Assembly (NCBI GenBank): GCA_031428675.1
Contig: JANOYC010000065.1
Span: forward strand, 1 to 41,716
From: JANOYC01 sp031428675
GTDB lineage: Bacteria; Actinomycetota; Actinomycetes; Actinomycetales; Microbacteriaceae
Direction: 5' to 3'
Length of the DNA stretch: 41,716 bases
Each line of letters opens with the position of its first letter. Position 1 is the stretch's first letter. Position numbers and translations under genes: made by a program. Under the pieces are notes generated by a model. It had not been told where the DNA came from and did no database searches. It saw nothing but the letters and a program-made list of their open reading frames with translations. Of this stretch, positions 7,781 through 16,592 are shown in pieces.

Positions 7781-8680
7781 ATGACCATCGACGCAGACAC
7801 CTCTGCTCGTTTTTCCGAATACGCGCACCCGGAGCGCCTCGTCAGTGGCGAGTGGCTCGAGGCGCACCTCGGCGAGCCCGGCCTCGTCGTCGTTGAGTCG
7901 GACGAAGACGTCCTTCTTTATGAGACCGGGCACATCCCCGGCGCGGTCAAGATCGACTGGCACACCGACTTGAACGACCCAGTTCTGCGCGACTACATCG
8001 ACGGTGGGGCGTTCGCGAAGCTCGTCGGCAGCAAGGGTATTGCCCGCGACACCACCGTCGTTATCTACGGCGACAAGAACAACTGGTGGGCGGCCTACGC
8101 GCTGTGGGTGTTCACCCTTTTCGGTCACGAAGATGTGCGCCTCCTCGATGGTGGCCGCGCGAAGTGGGAGGCCGACGGCCGCGCATACACGACCGACGAT
8201 ACCGACGTCACACCCGTCGACTACCCGGTGGTCGAACGCAACGATGAGCCGATCCGCGCTTTCAAGGACGACGTGCTCGCGCACCTCGGCCAGCCGCTCA
8301 TCGATGTGCGCTCCCCCGAGGAGTACAGCGGTGAGCGAACCCACATGCCAGCGTACCCCGATGAGGGAGCCCTGCGTGGCGGACACATCCCCGGCGCGGC
8401 GAGCGTGCCATGGGCGAAGGCGGCCGCAGAAGATGGCACGTTCCGTTCGGTGGATGAGCTGAACGCGATCTATCGCGATGGCGCTGGTTTGAAAGACGAC
8501 GACACCGTGATCGCGTATTGCCGCATCGGTGAGCGTTCAAGCCACACCTGGTTCGTGCTCACTCATCTGCTCGGCTTCACAGGCGTGAAGAACTACGACG
8601 GATCGTGGACCGAATGGGGCAGCGCTGTACGAGTTCCCATCGTCAAAGGCACCGAGCCGGGAACCGTACCGGTAGCGTGA
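7781..8680 (+). CDS. Thiosulfate sulfurtransferase (two-domain rhodanese)
   Basis: Transfers sulfane sulfur from thiosulfate to an acceptor thiol. The protein has 299 residues and two rhodanese domains. The N-terminal domain (about 15-135) lacks a cysteine at its active loop (GDKNNWW) and is structural. The C-terminal domain carries Cys247 in AYCRIGERSSHTWF, as in mycobacterial CysA2/CysA3. TGGAGG directly before the ATG at 7781 fixes the start and excludes an upstream frame extension. It heads a tight operon with sufE (27-base gap) and a RibD-like gene, suggesting a supply of persulfide sulfur for Fe-S or sulfur-cofactor assembly. Confidence 0.95.
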   Translation: MTIDADTSARFSEYAHPERLVSGEWLEAHLGEPGLVVVESDEDVLLYETGHIPGAVKIDWHTDLNDPVLRDYIDGGAFAKLVGSKGIARDTTVVIYGDKNNWWAAYALWVFTLFGHEDVRLLDGGRAKWEADGRAYTTDDTDVTPVDYPVVERNDEPIRAFKDDVLAHLGQPLIDVRSPEEYSGERTHMPAYPDEGALRGGHIPGAASVPWAKAAAEDGTFRSVDELNAIYRDGAGLKDDDTVIAYCRIGERSSHTWFVLTHLLGFTGVKNYDGSWTEWGSAVRVPIVKGTEPGTVPVA

Positions 8681-8707
8681 CGAATCCGAACGACGGGAGG
8701 GGCCCGA

Positions 8708-9145
8708 ATGACTGAGCCCCTCCCCGCTCAGCTTGCCGAGATCCGCGACGACTTCCACGCCCTTGCGGTGCGGGAACGCCTGCAATTGCTGCTCGAGTTC
8801 TCGAATGAGCTGCCGGCTCTGCCGGAGCGTTATGCCGAGCATCCAGATCTCTTGGAGCGGGTCGAGGAGTGCCAATCGCCGGTCTTCATTTTCGTTGAGG
8901 TCGACGACGACAACATTGTGCACATGTTCGCCACCGCACCGAAGGAAGCGCCGACCACTCGTGGTTTCGCGTCGATTCTCGCACAGGGCCTTGGTGGCCT
9001 GTCCGTCGACGAGGTACTAGCCGTTCCCGATGACTATCCCAACAACCTCGGGCTTACCGAAGCGGTCAGCCCGCTGCGGATTCGGGGTATGACTGCCCTG
9101 CTCGCTCGCGCGAAACGTCAGGTTCGCGAGAAACTGAGCGCATGA
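8708..9145 (+). CDS. sufE: SufE-family sulfur acceptor protein
   Basis: Small cytoplasmic protein of 145 residues that accepts persulfide sulfur in Fe-S cluster assembly in its family. The conserved cysteine is Cys55 in RVEECQSPVF, followed by the beta-strand segment FIFVEVDDD and the RGFASIL helix typical of SufE. The start has GGGAGG eight bases upstream. Pairing with an upstream rhodanese is common in actinobacteria, so the partner here may be the sulfurtransferase rather than a SufS desulfurase. The stop overlaps the next start (ATGA). Confidence 0.92.
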   Translation: MTEPLPAQLAEIRDDFHALAVRERLQLLLEFSNELPALPERYAEHPDLLERVEECQSPVFIFVEVDDDNIVHMFATAPKEAPTTRGFASILAQGLGGLSVDEVLAVPDDYPNNLGLTEAVSPLRIRGMTALLARAKRQVREKLSA

Positions 9146-9873
9146 TCGTTCGCCGCGCGCATCCGCACATAACGGATGCGGCGGCCTCGGTCGATCTCGG
9201 CGACAGCGACGCGCGTGCACAACTGACCGCGTGGTATGCCGCACCGCGCCGGGAATGGCTTCGGCTGAATCTCGTTTCGAGCGTCAACGGTAGTGCGGCT
9301 GGTGCGGACGGCACGTCGGACGGATTGTCGAATTCAACCGATAGGGCGATCCTGTCGGTCATCCGCGACGCGAGCGACGTCGTGCTCGTTGGTGCGAACA
9401 GCGTGCGCGCCGAGGGCTACGTCGTGCCGAAACACGCCGATCTCGCCATTGTCACATCCACCGGAAACTTCGGCAGTCGAGGCATCCCGGAGCGACGTGG
9501 CGCGGGGCGACTGCTCGTTCTGTGCCCCAGCACCGCAGAAGACGCGGTGCGCAGCAGCGAACTGGGTGCCCGCGCTGAGGTCATTGTGCTCGAAACCCCA
9601 CGCGATCAGCCGATCGCTGCAGCGACGATCATCGACGCCTTGCGCTCTCGGGAGCTCATGTCCATCGTGTGTGAGGGCGGCCCGTCGCTGGCCGGCCAGC
9701 TCGTCGGCAGCAATCTCGTGGATGAGCTCGCCCTGACAACCAGCCCGAGGATCAGCCCCGTCGCTTTGCCGCTACTTGGATCCCACGAACTCCCCGCGAC
9801 TCAGCTTTCGCTGGAGCAGCTTCTTATCGATGAGAGTGGAACGACGTACGCGCGCTGGTTCGTCGAGCGCTGA
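9142..9873 (+). CDS. RibD C-terminal-domain reductase (pyrimidine reductase-like)
   Basis: Protein of 243 residues with the dihydrofolate-reductase fold of the RibD C-terminal domain. Support comes from the N-terminal strand LNLVSSVNGSAAG (42-54), the segment DVVLVGANSVRAEGY (79-93), and the NADPH-binding SIVCEGGPSLAGQL (173-186). There is no deaminase domain, so it is a stand-alone reductase and not a complete RibD. Actinobacterial relatives are annotated as pyrimidine reductase family proteins with unproven substrate. Its ATG overlaps the sufE stop by four bases, so translation is coupled; the functional link to sulfur transfer is not clear. Confidence 0.85.
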   Translation: MIVRRAHPHITDAAASVDLGDSDARAQLTAWYAAPRREWLRLNLVSSVNGSAAGADGTSDGLSNSTDRAILSVIRDASDVVLVGANSVRAEGYVVPKHADLAIVTSTGNFGSRGIPERRGAGRLLVLCPSTAEDAVRSSELGARAEVIVLETPRDQPIAAATIIDALRSRELMSIVCEGGPSLAGQLVGSNLVDELALTTSPRISPVALPLLGSHELPATQLSLEQLLIDESGTTYARWFVER

Positions 9874-9885
9874 ACGCCGCTGCCG

Positions 9886-11112
9886 TCACCGCGGGCCGGT
9901 GAGCGGGCCGGTGAGCGGGCCGGGATCGGCAATTCCGACTGCAGGACGCCCGTCCAGCCATCGACGGATCGCTTCCGTCCACCGCTCTGGGTCGTAATTC
10001 CAGAGCTTGGCGTGACGCGCTCGCGTGAACACTTCGAAATCGATCAGATCCGGGCGGGCGCGCGCGAGCTCTGCCGCAGGCGCAAAGGGCACGTAGCCGT
10101 CGTGCTTGCTGTGCATCATCAGCACGGGCACGGTCAGATCGTGTGCCCGACTGACCGCATCGAGCGCTTCGAAGTCGATAGGCGAATCCAAACCGGTGAC
10201 GATTCGGGATGCTGCGGAACGCAAGATCCACTTCGCACCCCAGCGCACAGCCGGCGTCAACCGCAGCAACCGACCGTGATAGTCGACGGTTGATGCCCAA
10301 TCGGTTACCGGTGAATCGAGCACCAGGCCGACGACGGCGGCCGATCGAGTGCGAGACATGGCCGTCTGCAATACCGTGGCGCCTCCCATAGACCATCCCA
10401 TCAGCACGATGCGGGTCGCTCCATTGCGCAGCGCGAACCGGATGGCACTTTCCACATCGCGGCTCTCGGGCACGCCGAGACCGTAGCGGCCGTCGGCGCT
10501 GGCTGGGGCCTCACCATCGTTGCGATACGACACCACGAGCGATGTCCATCCGGCATCGCGGAACGTCGGCACGGCTCGTAGGCACTCACCGCGCCGCGCG
10601 CCGCGACCGTGAACGTGAATCGCCCAATCCGACGAGCCGTCTGGCGAGGGGATCAGCCACGCTGGCGCGTTACCGAGGTCGGTGGGCACGACTACGTCGC
10701 TCCAGTCGACGCCCAATTCGCGTGGATGCTGATTCACCCATCCGCTCCACCGTGCCCGGGTTGCAATGGCAAGGTCGCCGGAGCCGACGCCGAGCAATTC
10801 GCGAGTGACACCGCGTTCATCACTCGAGAGGATGGTGCCCACGCGGGCATGGCCCCTGCCACCCGCGAAGAACAGTCCGTACTCCCCCGGCAGACGGGTG
10901 TCCGCGGTGCTCGACAACGTGACCGTGTAGTCGGTGACTGCGCGCACGGCGATCGGCTCGTCGCGACGCTTCGGTGGGGTGACCACCCTCCGCGCGAATC
11001 GCACGGACACTCCGGATGCGATGGCCGCCGCCATTCCAAGGGTGGCGCTCACAGCCACGGCACCGACGAACGCCCCGCGCCGAACGACGTCGAGAGTAAC
11101 CGGTCGTGGCAT
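9886..11112 (-). CDS. Membrane-anchored alpha/beta hydrolase
   Basis: Protein of 408 residues with an N-terminal hydrophobic anchor (about 12-33) followed by an extracytoplasmic alpha/beta-hydrolase domain. The catalytic triad can be read as Ser241 in GWSMGGA, Asp338 in SKHDGYVP and His367 in RARHAKLW. GGAGG before the ATG at 11112 sets the start; the frame is open further upstream without support. Substrate is unknown: relatives include esterases and acyl peptidases. The C-terminus ends in a short GPLTGPLTG repeat encoded by a 12-bp DNA repeat (9893-9920). It converges on the RibD-like gene 12 bases away. Confidence 0.88.
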   Translation of the reverse strand: MPRPVTLDVVRRGAFVGAVAVSATLGMAAAIASGVSVRFARRVVTPPKRRDEPIAVRAVTDYTVTLSSTADTRLPGEYGLFFAGGRGHARVGTILSSDERGVTRELLGVGSGDLAIATRARWSGWVNQHPRELGVDWSDVVVPTDLGNAPAWLIPSPDGSSDWAIHVHGRGARRGECLRAVPTFRDAGWTSLVVSYRNDGEAPASADGRYGLGVPESRDVESAIRFALRNGATRIVLMGWSMGGATVLQTAMSRTRSAAVVGLVLDSPVTDWASTVDYHGRLLRLTPAVRWGAKWILRSAASRIVTGLDSPIDFEALDAVSRAHDLTVPVLMMHSKHDGYVPFAPAAELARARPDLIDFEVFTRARHAKLWNYDPERWTEAIRRWLDGRPAVGIADPGPLTGPLTGPR

Positions 11113-11193
11113 CGTTCCTCCGTGAATCGTGCGTGAACGCGGGGGCGGCGCCGCGGAGCGGCGTGCCTCTCCAGCGAACCTAACAAATCCACC

Positions 11194-11199
11194 TAGGGT
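11194..11199 (+). promoter_or_regulatory. -10 element for a probably leaderless DUF3000 transcript
   Basis: TAGGGT lies six bases before the GTG start at 11206, with no purine-rich ribosome site in between. This matches the actinobacterial leaderless pattern, a TANNNT -10 element placed so that transcription begins at the start codon. Confidence 0.45.
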
Positions 11200-11205
11200 A
11201 CAACC

Positions 11206-11802
11206 GTGGTTCAGCCTTCTGCGGATACAGCAATTCCCGCCGACTTCGAGACAGCGGTCCAGGCAGTTCGCCGTGCGTACACCCGTCCGGAACTGGCCCT
11301 CACCGAAATCCCGGCGCCCGCATCGCTCGCGCCGTACTCCATCGCGCTGGCGGCCGACGTCACCCCGCTGCATCACGGCGTCGATTCAATTCTCGGCACC
11401 GGACGCTTCATCCTGTTGTACGACCCGAGCGCCCCGGCGGCTTGGGGAGGCGAATTCCGTGTGGTGTGCTTCGCGCAGGCGCCCCTCGAAACCGAGATCG
11501 GCCTCGACCCATTTCTGGCCGACGTCACATGGTCGTGGCTCATTGATGCTCTTGACGCGAACGGCGCACGCTACAGCTCACCGTCGGGCACCGCAACCAA
11601 GATATTGTCGAGCGGCTACGGAGCACTCGCCGACCAGGGCGACGGCGCCCAGATCGAGTTGCGAGCGTCGTGGACACCCGCAGGCCCCGAAGTGACCGCA
11701 CATGTGGAAGGCTGGAGCGAGTTGTTGTGTATGCTGGCGGGCCTTCCGCCAGCGATAGAGGGAGTAACTGCCTTGTCAGCTCGTCGAGTAGGACGTGAAT
11801 AA
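11206..11802 (+). CDS. DUF3000 family protein
   Basis: Protein of 198 residues found across actinobacteria and without known function. The family is recognised from its N-terminal 'F..AV..VRRA..RPEL.L.EIPAP..LAPYS' pattern and the central GTGRFILLYDP and FRVVCFAQAPLE segments. No membrane segment or enzyme motif is visible. The GTG start has no ribosome site but a -10-like hexamer six bases away. The 3' end overlaps the RNase D gene by eight bases, and the two form a gene pair in the same direction. Confidence 0.85.
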   Translation: MVQPSADTAIPADFETAVQAVRRAYTRPELALTEIPAPASLAPYSIALAADVTPLHHGVDSILGTGRFILLYDPSAPAAWGGEFRVVCFAQAPLETEIGLDPFLADVTWSWLIDALDANGARYSSPSGTATKILSSGYGALADQGDGAQIELRASWTPAGPEVTAHVEGWSELLCMLAGLPPAIEGVTALSARRVGRE

Positions 11803-13039
11803 CACCGAGAGCGCCTCGGAACCAGCCACCATCGTTGCTGCACCCGACCCGCACATCGTGATCGACACCCGTGAGGGCTACCTCGCCGCGGTCCAGCAGA
11901 TCGCGTCAGGACACGGCCCCATCGCGATCGATGCTGAGCGCGCATCCGGCTTCCGATATTCGCAACGCGCGTATCTCATCCAGATTTTTCGTCGCGGAGC
12001 CGGAACGTTCCTGTTCGACCCGCCAGCTGTCGGCGATTTTTCGGAGCTCAACGAAGCGATATCTGATGAAGAGTGGATATTGCACGCGGCGAGCCAGGAC
12101 CTACTCTGCCTCCGCGAAGTCGGGCTCGACCCGCGCCGCATCTTCGACACCGAACTAGCCGCACGACTCGCTGGATTGCCGCGAGTCGGACTGGGAACTG
12201 TTGTCGCCGATCTCCTTGGCATCCACCTCGCGAAAGAACACTCTGCGGCGGACTGGTCGACGCGCCCACTGCCGCAGGCCTGGCTCGTCTACGCCGCACT
12301 TGACGTCGAATTGCTTGTCGACCTGCGCGAAGCGATTGGCACGCTACTCGACGAAGCCGGCAAGTCCAGCATCGCGGCACAGGAGTTCCAGGCCGTACTC
12401 GACCGCGATCTCAAACCGCAACGCGATCAGCCTTGGCGCCGGTTGAGCGGAGTCCATTCCATTCGCGGACCGCGCAATCTCGCTGTGGCTCGGGAACTGT
12501 GGCTTGCCCGCGACGCGCTCGCCCAAGAAACCGATATCGCTCCGGGTCGACTCGTGCCCGACGCATCCCTGATCGCCGTCGCTCGAGCGCTCCCAACCAC
12601 GAAGCGTGACCTCGCCCTCCTCAAAGAATTCACCGGTCGTGCTAGCCGCACCTACATCGACCGGTGGTGGGCAGCGGTTTCTGCGGGGCTGGAGACCACC
12701 GACTTGCCGCCCGTCAAAGCACCGGGCGAAACCCTCCCACCGCCGCGGGTTTGGTCGGACAAGAACCCCGACGCCGACCGTCGACTCAAGGCAGCGCGCG
12801 CCGCCATCACTACGGTGTCGGATGACGTCGAGATCCCGGTTGAGAACCTGCTGACCCCCGACCTCCTCCGTCGGCTCGCGTGGTCGCCCCCCGAGCCGCT
12901 GACCCTCGAGTCGGTGGAGGCGATGCTCGACGAGCTTGGAGCGCGGCGGTGGCAGATCGAGGTCACCGCACCGCTCATCCATCCCGCGTTTGTTGAAGCC
13001 CACCAACCTGAGGAGGCGGCGCCCGATGAGGCGTCGTAG
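11795..13039 (+). CDS. rnd: Ribonuclease D (HRDC domain)
   Basis: 3'-to-5' exonuclease of the DEDDy class, with roles in tRNA maturation and RNA turnover in the family. The protein has 414 residues. Exo motif I is AIDAE (Asp46, Glu48), motif II is HAASQDLLCL with Asp102, and motif III is YAALDVELL with Tyr166 and Asp170. An HRDC domain follows (about 215-300), then a C-terminal domain seen in actinobacterial members. The GTG start overlaps the end of DUF3000 and is preceded by GAGTAGGAC. Both genes are probably translated from one mRNA. Confidence 0.93.
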   Translation: MNNTESASEPATIVAAPDPHIVIDTREGYLAAVQQIASGHGPIAIDAERASGFRYSQRAYLIQIFRRGAGTFLFDPPAVGDFSELNEAISDEEWILHAASQDLLCLREVGLDPRRIFDTELAARLAGLPRVGLGTVVADLLGIHLAKEHSAADWSTRPLPQAWLVYAALDVELLVDLREAIGTLLDEAGKSSIAAQEFQAVLDRDLKPQRDQPWRRLSGVHSIRGPRNLAVARELWLARDALAQETDIAPGRLVPDASLIAVARALPTTKRDLALLKEFTGRASRTYIDRWWAAVSAGLETTDLPPVKAPGETLPPPRVWSDKNPDADRRLKAARAAITTVSDDVEIPVENLLTPDLLRRLAWSPPEPLTLESVEAMLDELGARRWQIEVTAPLIHPAFVEAHQPEEAAPDEAS

Positions 13040-13112
13040 AAACCGTCACCCCGGTTCTGCCTGACAGACACCGAGCCTATGATCAACACTGCAACAGACC
13101 GCAGGAGGCAAG

Positions 13113-14315
13113 GTGGCCAAGACAGCTGAGGTCGTGTTCGTCGACGGAGTTCGCACCCCGTTCGGGCGAGCTGGCGAAAAGGGCATGTACTGGAAGACAC
13201 GGGCAGACGACTTAGTCGTGAAGGCGATGATCGGCCTGCTGGAACGCAATCCGAAGGTTCCCAAAGAACGCATCGATGACGTCGCAATAGCGGCGACAAC
13301 GCAACAGGGCGATCAGGGACTCACGATCGGCCGCACTGCAGCTTTGCTCTCCGGTCTTCCACAGAGTGTTCCGGGCTACGCGATTGACCGGATGTGCGCG
13401 GGAGGGATGACGTCGGTCACCACCATCGCCGGTGCAATCGGTATCGGTATGTATGACATCGCCATCGCTGGCGGCGTCGAGCACATGGGGCGGCATCCGA
13501 TGGGCTTCGGTGCCGATCCGAACCCTCGCTTTCTTGCCGAGCGCCTGGTCTCGGCTGACGCTCTCAACATGGGGCACACGGCCGAACGTATTCATGACCG
13601 CTTCCCGGCGCTCACGAAAGAGCGAGCCGATCGCTATGCCATGCGTAGCCAGCAGAAAGCCGCCGCCGCATACGAAAACGGGAATATACAAGCTGACCTC
13701 ATCCCTGTCGCGTTTCCCACCGCCGCCGGCTGGGGACTCGCCACGCGCGACGAGACGCTCCGGCCCGGCACCACCATGGAAGGACTCGCCGACCTGCGCA
13801 CTCCATTCCGTCCGCACGGGCGCATCACGGCCGGCAATTCATCAGGACTCAACGACGGTGCGACTGCAAGCCTGATGTCCAGCGCTGCCACTGCGAAGGA
13901 GCTCGGCCTCACCGTGAAGATGACGATGGTGAGCTTTGGATTCGCCGGGGTCGAGCCGGAAATCATGGGGATCGGCCCGGTGCCATCCACGGAGAAGGCG
14001 CTCCGCAAGGCGGGCCTCTCGATCAATGACATCGGACTGTTTGAACTCAACGAAGCATTCGCTGTGCAGGTTTTGTCGTTCCTGGATCATTTCGCCATCG
14101 ACGATGATGACCCGCGGGTCAATCTCTGGGGCGGCGCGATCGCCATGGGACACCCACTGGCGTCCTCCGGCGTGCGACTCATGATCCAGCTCGCGCGACA
14201 ATTCGAGCAGCGCCCCGACGTGCGATTCGGACTCACGGCCATGTGTGTCGGCCTTGGTCAGGGCGGAACGGTCATCTGGGAGAACCCTCACTACGCAAAG
14301 CGGGCGAAGCGGTGA
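13113..14315 (+). CDS. fadA: Acetyl-CoA acyltransferase (3-ketoacyl-CoA thiolase)
   Basis: Thiolase that cleaves 3-ketoacyl-CoA in the last step of fatty acid beta-oxidation. It has 400 residues from a GTG start with AGGAGG upstream. The nucleophile is Cys95 in DRMCAGGM, and the second catalytic pair is His347 in AMGHPLASSG and Cys378 in MCVGLGQGG. These assign it to degradative thiolases. Its stop overlaps the start of the multifunctional dehydrogenase gene (GTGA), so the two subunits of a trifunctional-type complex are translationally coupled. Confidence 0.95.
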   Translation: MAKTAEVVFVDGVRTPFGRAGEKGMYWKTRADDLVVKAMIGLLERNPKVPKERIDDVAIAATTQQGDQGLTIGRTAALLSGLPQSVPGYAIDRMCAGGMTSVTTIAGAIGIGMYDIAIAGGVEHMGRHPMGFGADPNPRFLAERLVSADALNMGHTAERIHDRFPALTKERADRYAMRSQQKAAAAYENGNIQADLIPVAFPTAAGWGLATRDETLRPGTTMEGLADLRTPFRPHGRITAGNSSGLNDGATASLMSSAATAKELGLTVKMTMVSFGFAGVEPEIMGIGPVPSTEKALRKAGLSINDIGLFELNEAFAVQVLSFLDHFAIDDDDPRVNLWGGAIAMGHPLASSGVRLMIQLARQFEQRPDVRFGLTAMCVGLGQGGTVIWENPHYAKRAKR

Positions 14316-16435
14316 ACGCACGTTTCAACGATCTCCTCGCACTCAGCCCCGACGAGGTCATCACCCGGTCCCTCGTGCGGGATGTCGCTCTCGATGAATC
14401 ACGCGTGCTGGCGCTGATCACCCTCGACAACGGGCGTGACCATACTCGCCCGAACACGCTTGGCCCGGCATCCCTGCTCGAGTTCGCGAGCACCCTCGAC
14501 GCACTCGCTGCGCGCGCTGCCGCTGGCGAGATCGTCGGTGTAGCCGTCACAGGCAAGCCCTTCATTCTTGCGGCCGGCGCCGACCTGTCTCGCGTCAGCG
14601 AAATCCCCGACCGCGAGACCGGAAAAAAGCTCGCCGAGCTCGGTCATTACGCGCTCGGCAAACTGCACGATCTCGGTGTTCCGACCTTCGTCTTCATAAA
14701 CGGGCTCGCGCTCGGCGGTGGGGTGGAGCTCGCCTTGCACGCGGACTACCGCACCATCGACAGCTCAGCGACCGCAGTCGCGTTGCCCGAGGTCTTCCTC
14801 GGGATCATCCCGGGCTGGGGCGGTTCGTGGCTTCTGCCCAACCTCATCGGGGTGGAGGGTGCCCTCCGAGTCATCATCCAGAATCCGCTGAAGAACAATC
14901 GGATGCTGGCGGCGAGTGCTGTGCACGCGCTCGGCATTGCTGATGAGATCTTCGGACCCGGGACTTTCCTTGAAGACTCCATCCGGTGGGCCGGTCGTGT
15001 CATCGACGGGTCGATAACCGTCGCCCGAAAGTCCACACCGGGGCGGATCGAACGAGCGGTCAAGTGGGACATAGCCATCTCCATGGCCCGTGCGTTCCTG
15101 GAGTCGACGATCGGGACGGTCGCGAAAGCGCCCTATCGCGCACTCGACCTCATCGCCGCCGCGAAGAAGGCCGATCGCACAACGGGGTTTGCCGCCGAAG
15201 ACGAGGCTCTTGCCGACCTGATCTCCGACGACCAATTCCGAGCAAGCATGTATGCCTTCAACCTCGTGCAAAAACGCGCCAAACGACCAGCGGGCGCTCC
15301 CGACCCCGCGCTTGCTCGTCGAATCTCGAAGGTCGGCGTCATCGGAGCTGGACTGATGGCCAGCCAATTCGCTCTGCTGTTCGCCCGCCGATTGAAGGTG
15401 CCTGTCCTCATCACCGATCTCGACCAAGCACGGGTTGACGCGGCGCTCGCTCGCATTTCTGACGAGATCGACAAGCTCGCCCAGCGCGACCGCATCAACG
15501 CAGACGAAGCCAATCGACTGCGCGCTCTCGTAACGGGCACAACACGCAAGTCCGACTTCAGCGACTGCGACTTTGTCATCGAGGCGGTGTTCGAGGATCT
15601 CGAGGTCAAGCGCTCCGTCTTCGCTGAAATCGAACCGTTCCTCTCCCCCGAGGCGATCGTGGCCACGAACACGTCGTCGCTGTCTGTGACCGAAATCGGC
15701 CAGGGTCTCGCGCATCCAGAACGACTCGTGGGCTTCCATTTCTTCAACCCCGTAGCGGTCATGCCGCTCGTCGAGGTCGTGCGCACTGACCTGTCCGCTG
15801 ACGTGGCCGTGGCGACTGCGATGGCCACTGCCGCAACGCTCAAGAAGACCGCCGTGATCACGCGTGACGCTCCGGGATTCGTGGTGAACCGCATCCTGGC
15901 CCGCCTGCTGGGCGAGGCAATGCACGCCGTGGATTCTGGCACGCCGTTCGAGGTCGTGGATGGTGCGCTGCGGCCATTCGGACTGCCGATGACCCCGTTC
16001 GAACTGTTAGAACTCGTGGGGCTCACCGTTGGCGCGCACGTGCTCGACAGCCATCACGAAGCGTTCCCCGACCGTTACTTCCGTAGCGAAAATCTCGTGA
16101 AGCTTGCCGAGCACGGGCGCATCTTCGCGCGCGACGCGCACGGCAAGGTGAAGGGGTTCGACACGAAAGCCGTGGCCATCGTCGCGGGCGGCTCGAGCCC
16201 CATGTCTGCCGATCAGATCCTGCGGCGCGTCGAAGATGGGCTCGCCGATGAGATTCACCGCATGCTTCTGGCAGGCGTGGTGGAGGCGCCAGAGGACATC
16301 GATCTATGCATGCTGCTCGGTGCGGGTTGGCCGTTCCAGATGGGCGGAGCGACGCCATATCTCGATCGCGTTGGTGCGTCGCAGAGAGCGTTCGGCGACA
16401 CTTTCCACCATCCGCCCGTGCGCGGCGTTCTCTAA
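14312..16435 (+). CDS. fadJ: Multifunctional enoyl-CoA hydratase / 3-hydroxyacyl-CoA dehydrogenase
   Basis: Bifunctional beta-oxidation protein of 707 residues. The N-terminal crotonase domain has the oxyanion segment KPFILAAGADLSR (82-94) and both catalytic glutamates, Glu139 (GGGVELALHAD) and Glu160 (ALPEVFLG). The NAD-binding domain begins near 340 with VGVIGAGLMASQ. The dehydrogenase His lies near 475 in VGFHFFNPV, with the motif DAPGFVVNRIL after it. It resembles FadB/FadJ in arrangement. The GTG at 14312 overlaps the thiolase stop; the frame upstream of it belongs to the thiolase. A gene name between fadB and fadJ cannot be chosen from sequence alone. Confidence 0.93.
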   Translation: MNARFNDLLALSPDEVITRSLVRDVALDESRVLALITLDNGRDHTRPNTLGPASLLEFASTLDALAARAAAGEIVGVAVTGKPFILAAGADLSRVSEIPDRETGKKLAELGHYALGKLHDLGVPTFVFINGLALGGGVELALHADYRTIDSSATAVALPEVFLGIIPGWGGSWLLPNLIGVEGALRVIIQNPLKNNRMLAASAVHALGIADEIFGPGTFLEDSIRWAGRVIDGSITVARKSTPGRIERAVKWDIAISMARAFLESTIGTVAKAPYRALDLIAAAKKADRTTGFAAEDEALADLISDDQFRASMYAFNLVQKRAKRPAGAPDPALARRISKVGVIGAGLMASQFALLFARRLKVPVLITDLDQARVDAALARISDEIDKLAQRDRINADEANRLRALVTGTTRKSDFSDCDFVIEAVFEDLEVKRSVFAEIEPFLSPEAIVATNTSSLSVTEIGQGLAHPERLVGFHFFNPVAVMPLVEVVRTDLSADVAVATAMATAATLKKTAVITRDAPGFVVNRILARLLGEAMHAVDSGTPFEVVDGALRPFGLPMTPFELLELVGLTVGAHVLDSHHEAFPDRYFRSENLVKLAEHGRIFARDAHGKVKGFDTKAVAIVAGGSSPMSADQILRRVEDGLADEIHRMLLAGVVEAPEDIDLCMLLGAGWPFQMGGATPYLDRVGASQRAFGDTFHHPPVRGVL

Positions 16436-16460
16436 CCGCCGCGCCCGGCACCCGCCCCTG

Positions 16461-16510
16461 CCCACCCACACACCCTGCACACCCACAACCTGCACACCCA
16501 CACCCTGCAC
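16461..16510. repeat. C-rich short tandem repeat beside the accessory island
   Basis: About three imperfect copies of a 14-15 bp unit (CCTGCACACCCACAA-like) sit between the fadJ stop and the first palindromic repeat. The plus strand is almost free of G and T runs. No function is evident. Confidence 0.6.
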
Positions 16511-16592
16511 GAAATTCAGGCAAGCCGACCCCGATCTCGGCGCGTCGGACCAGACACGCCGACCTCGAGCGCGGGATGCCTGAATTTCGTGC
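16507..16592. repeat. Palindromic repeat unit A
   Basis: The perfect 16-bp arms GCACGAAATTCAGGCA (16507-16522) and TGCCTGAATTTCGTGC (16577-16592) enclose a 54-base centre that can fold further (GGCGCGTC with GACACGCC, one mismatch). Unit B at 17624-17709 shares the left arm (16 of 17 bases) and GACACGCCG at the same offset of 46 bases, so the two are copies. Unit A supplies the last 25 or so codons and the stop of the DUF559 gene. Confidence 0.85.

Noticed and set aside
14765..15925. Open frame of 386 codons on the minus strand opposite fadJ
   Set aside because: No recognisable domain and biased composition; the opposite strand has an intact bifunctional enzyme.
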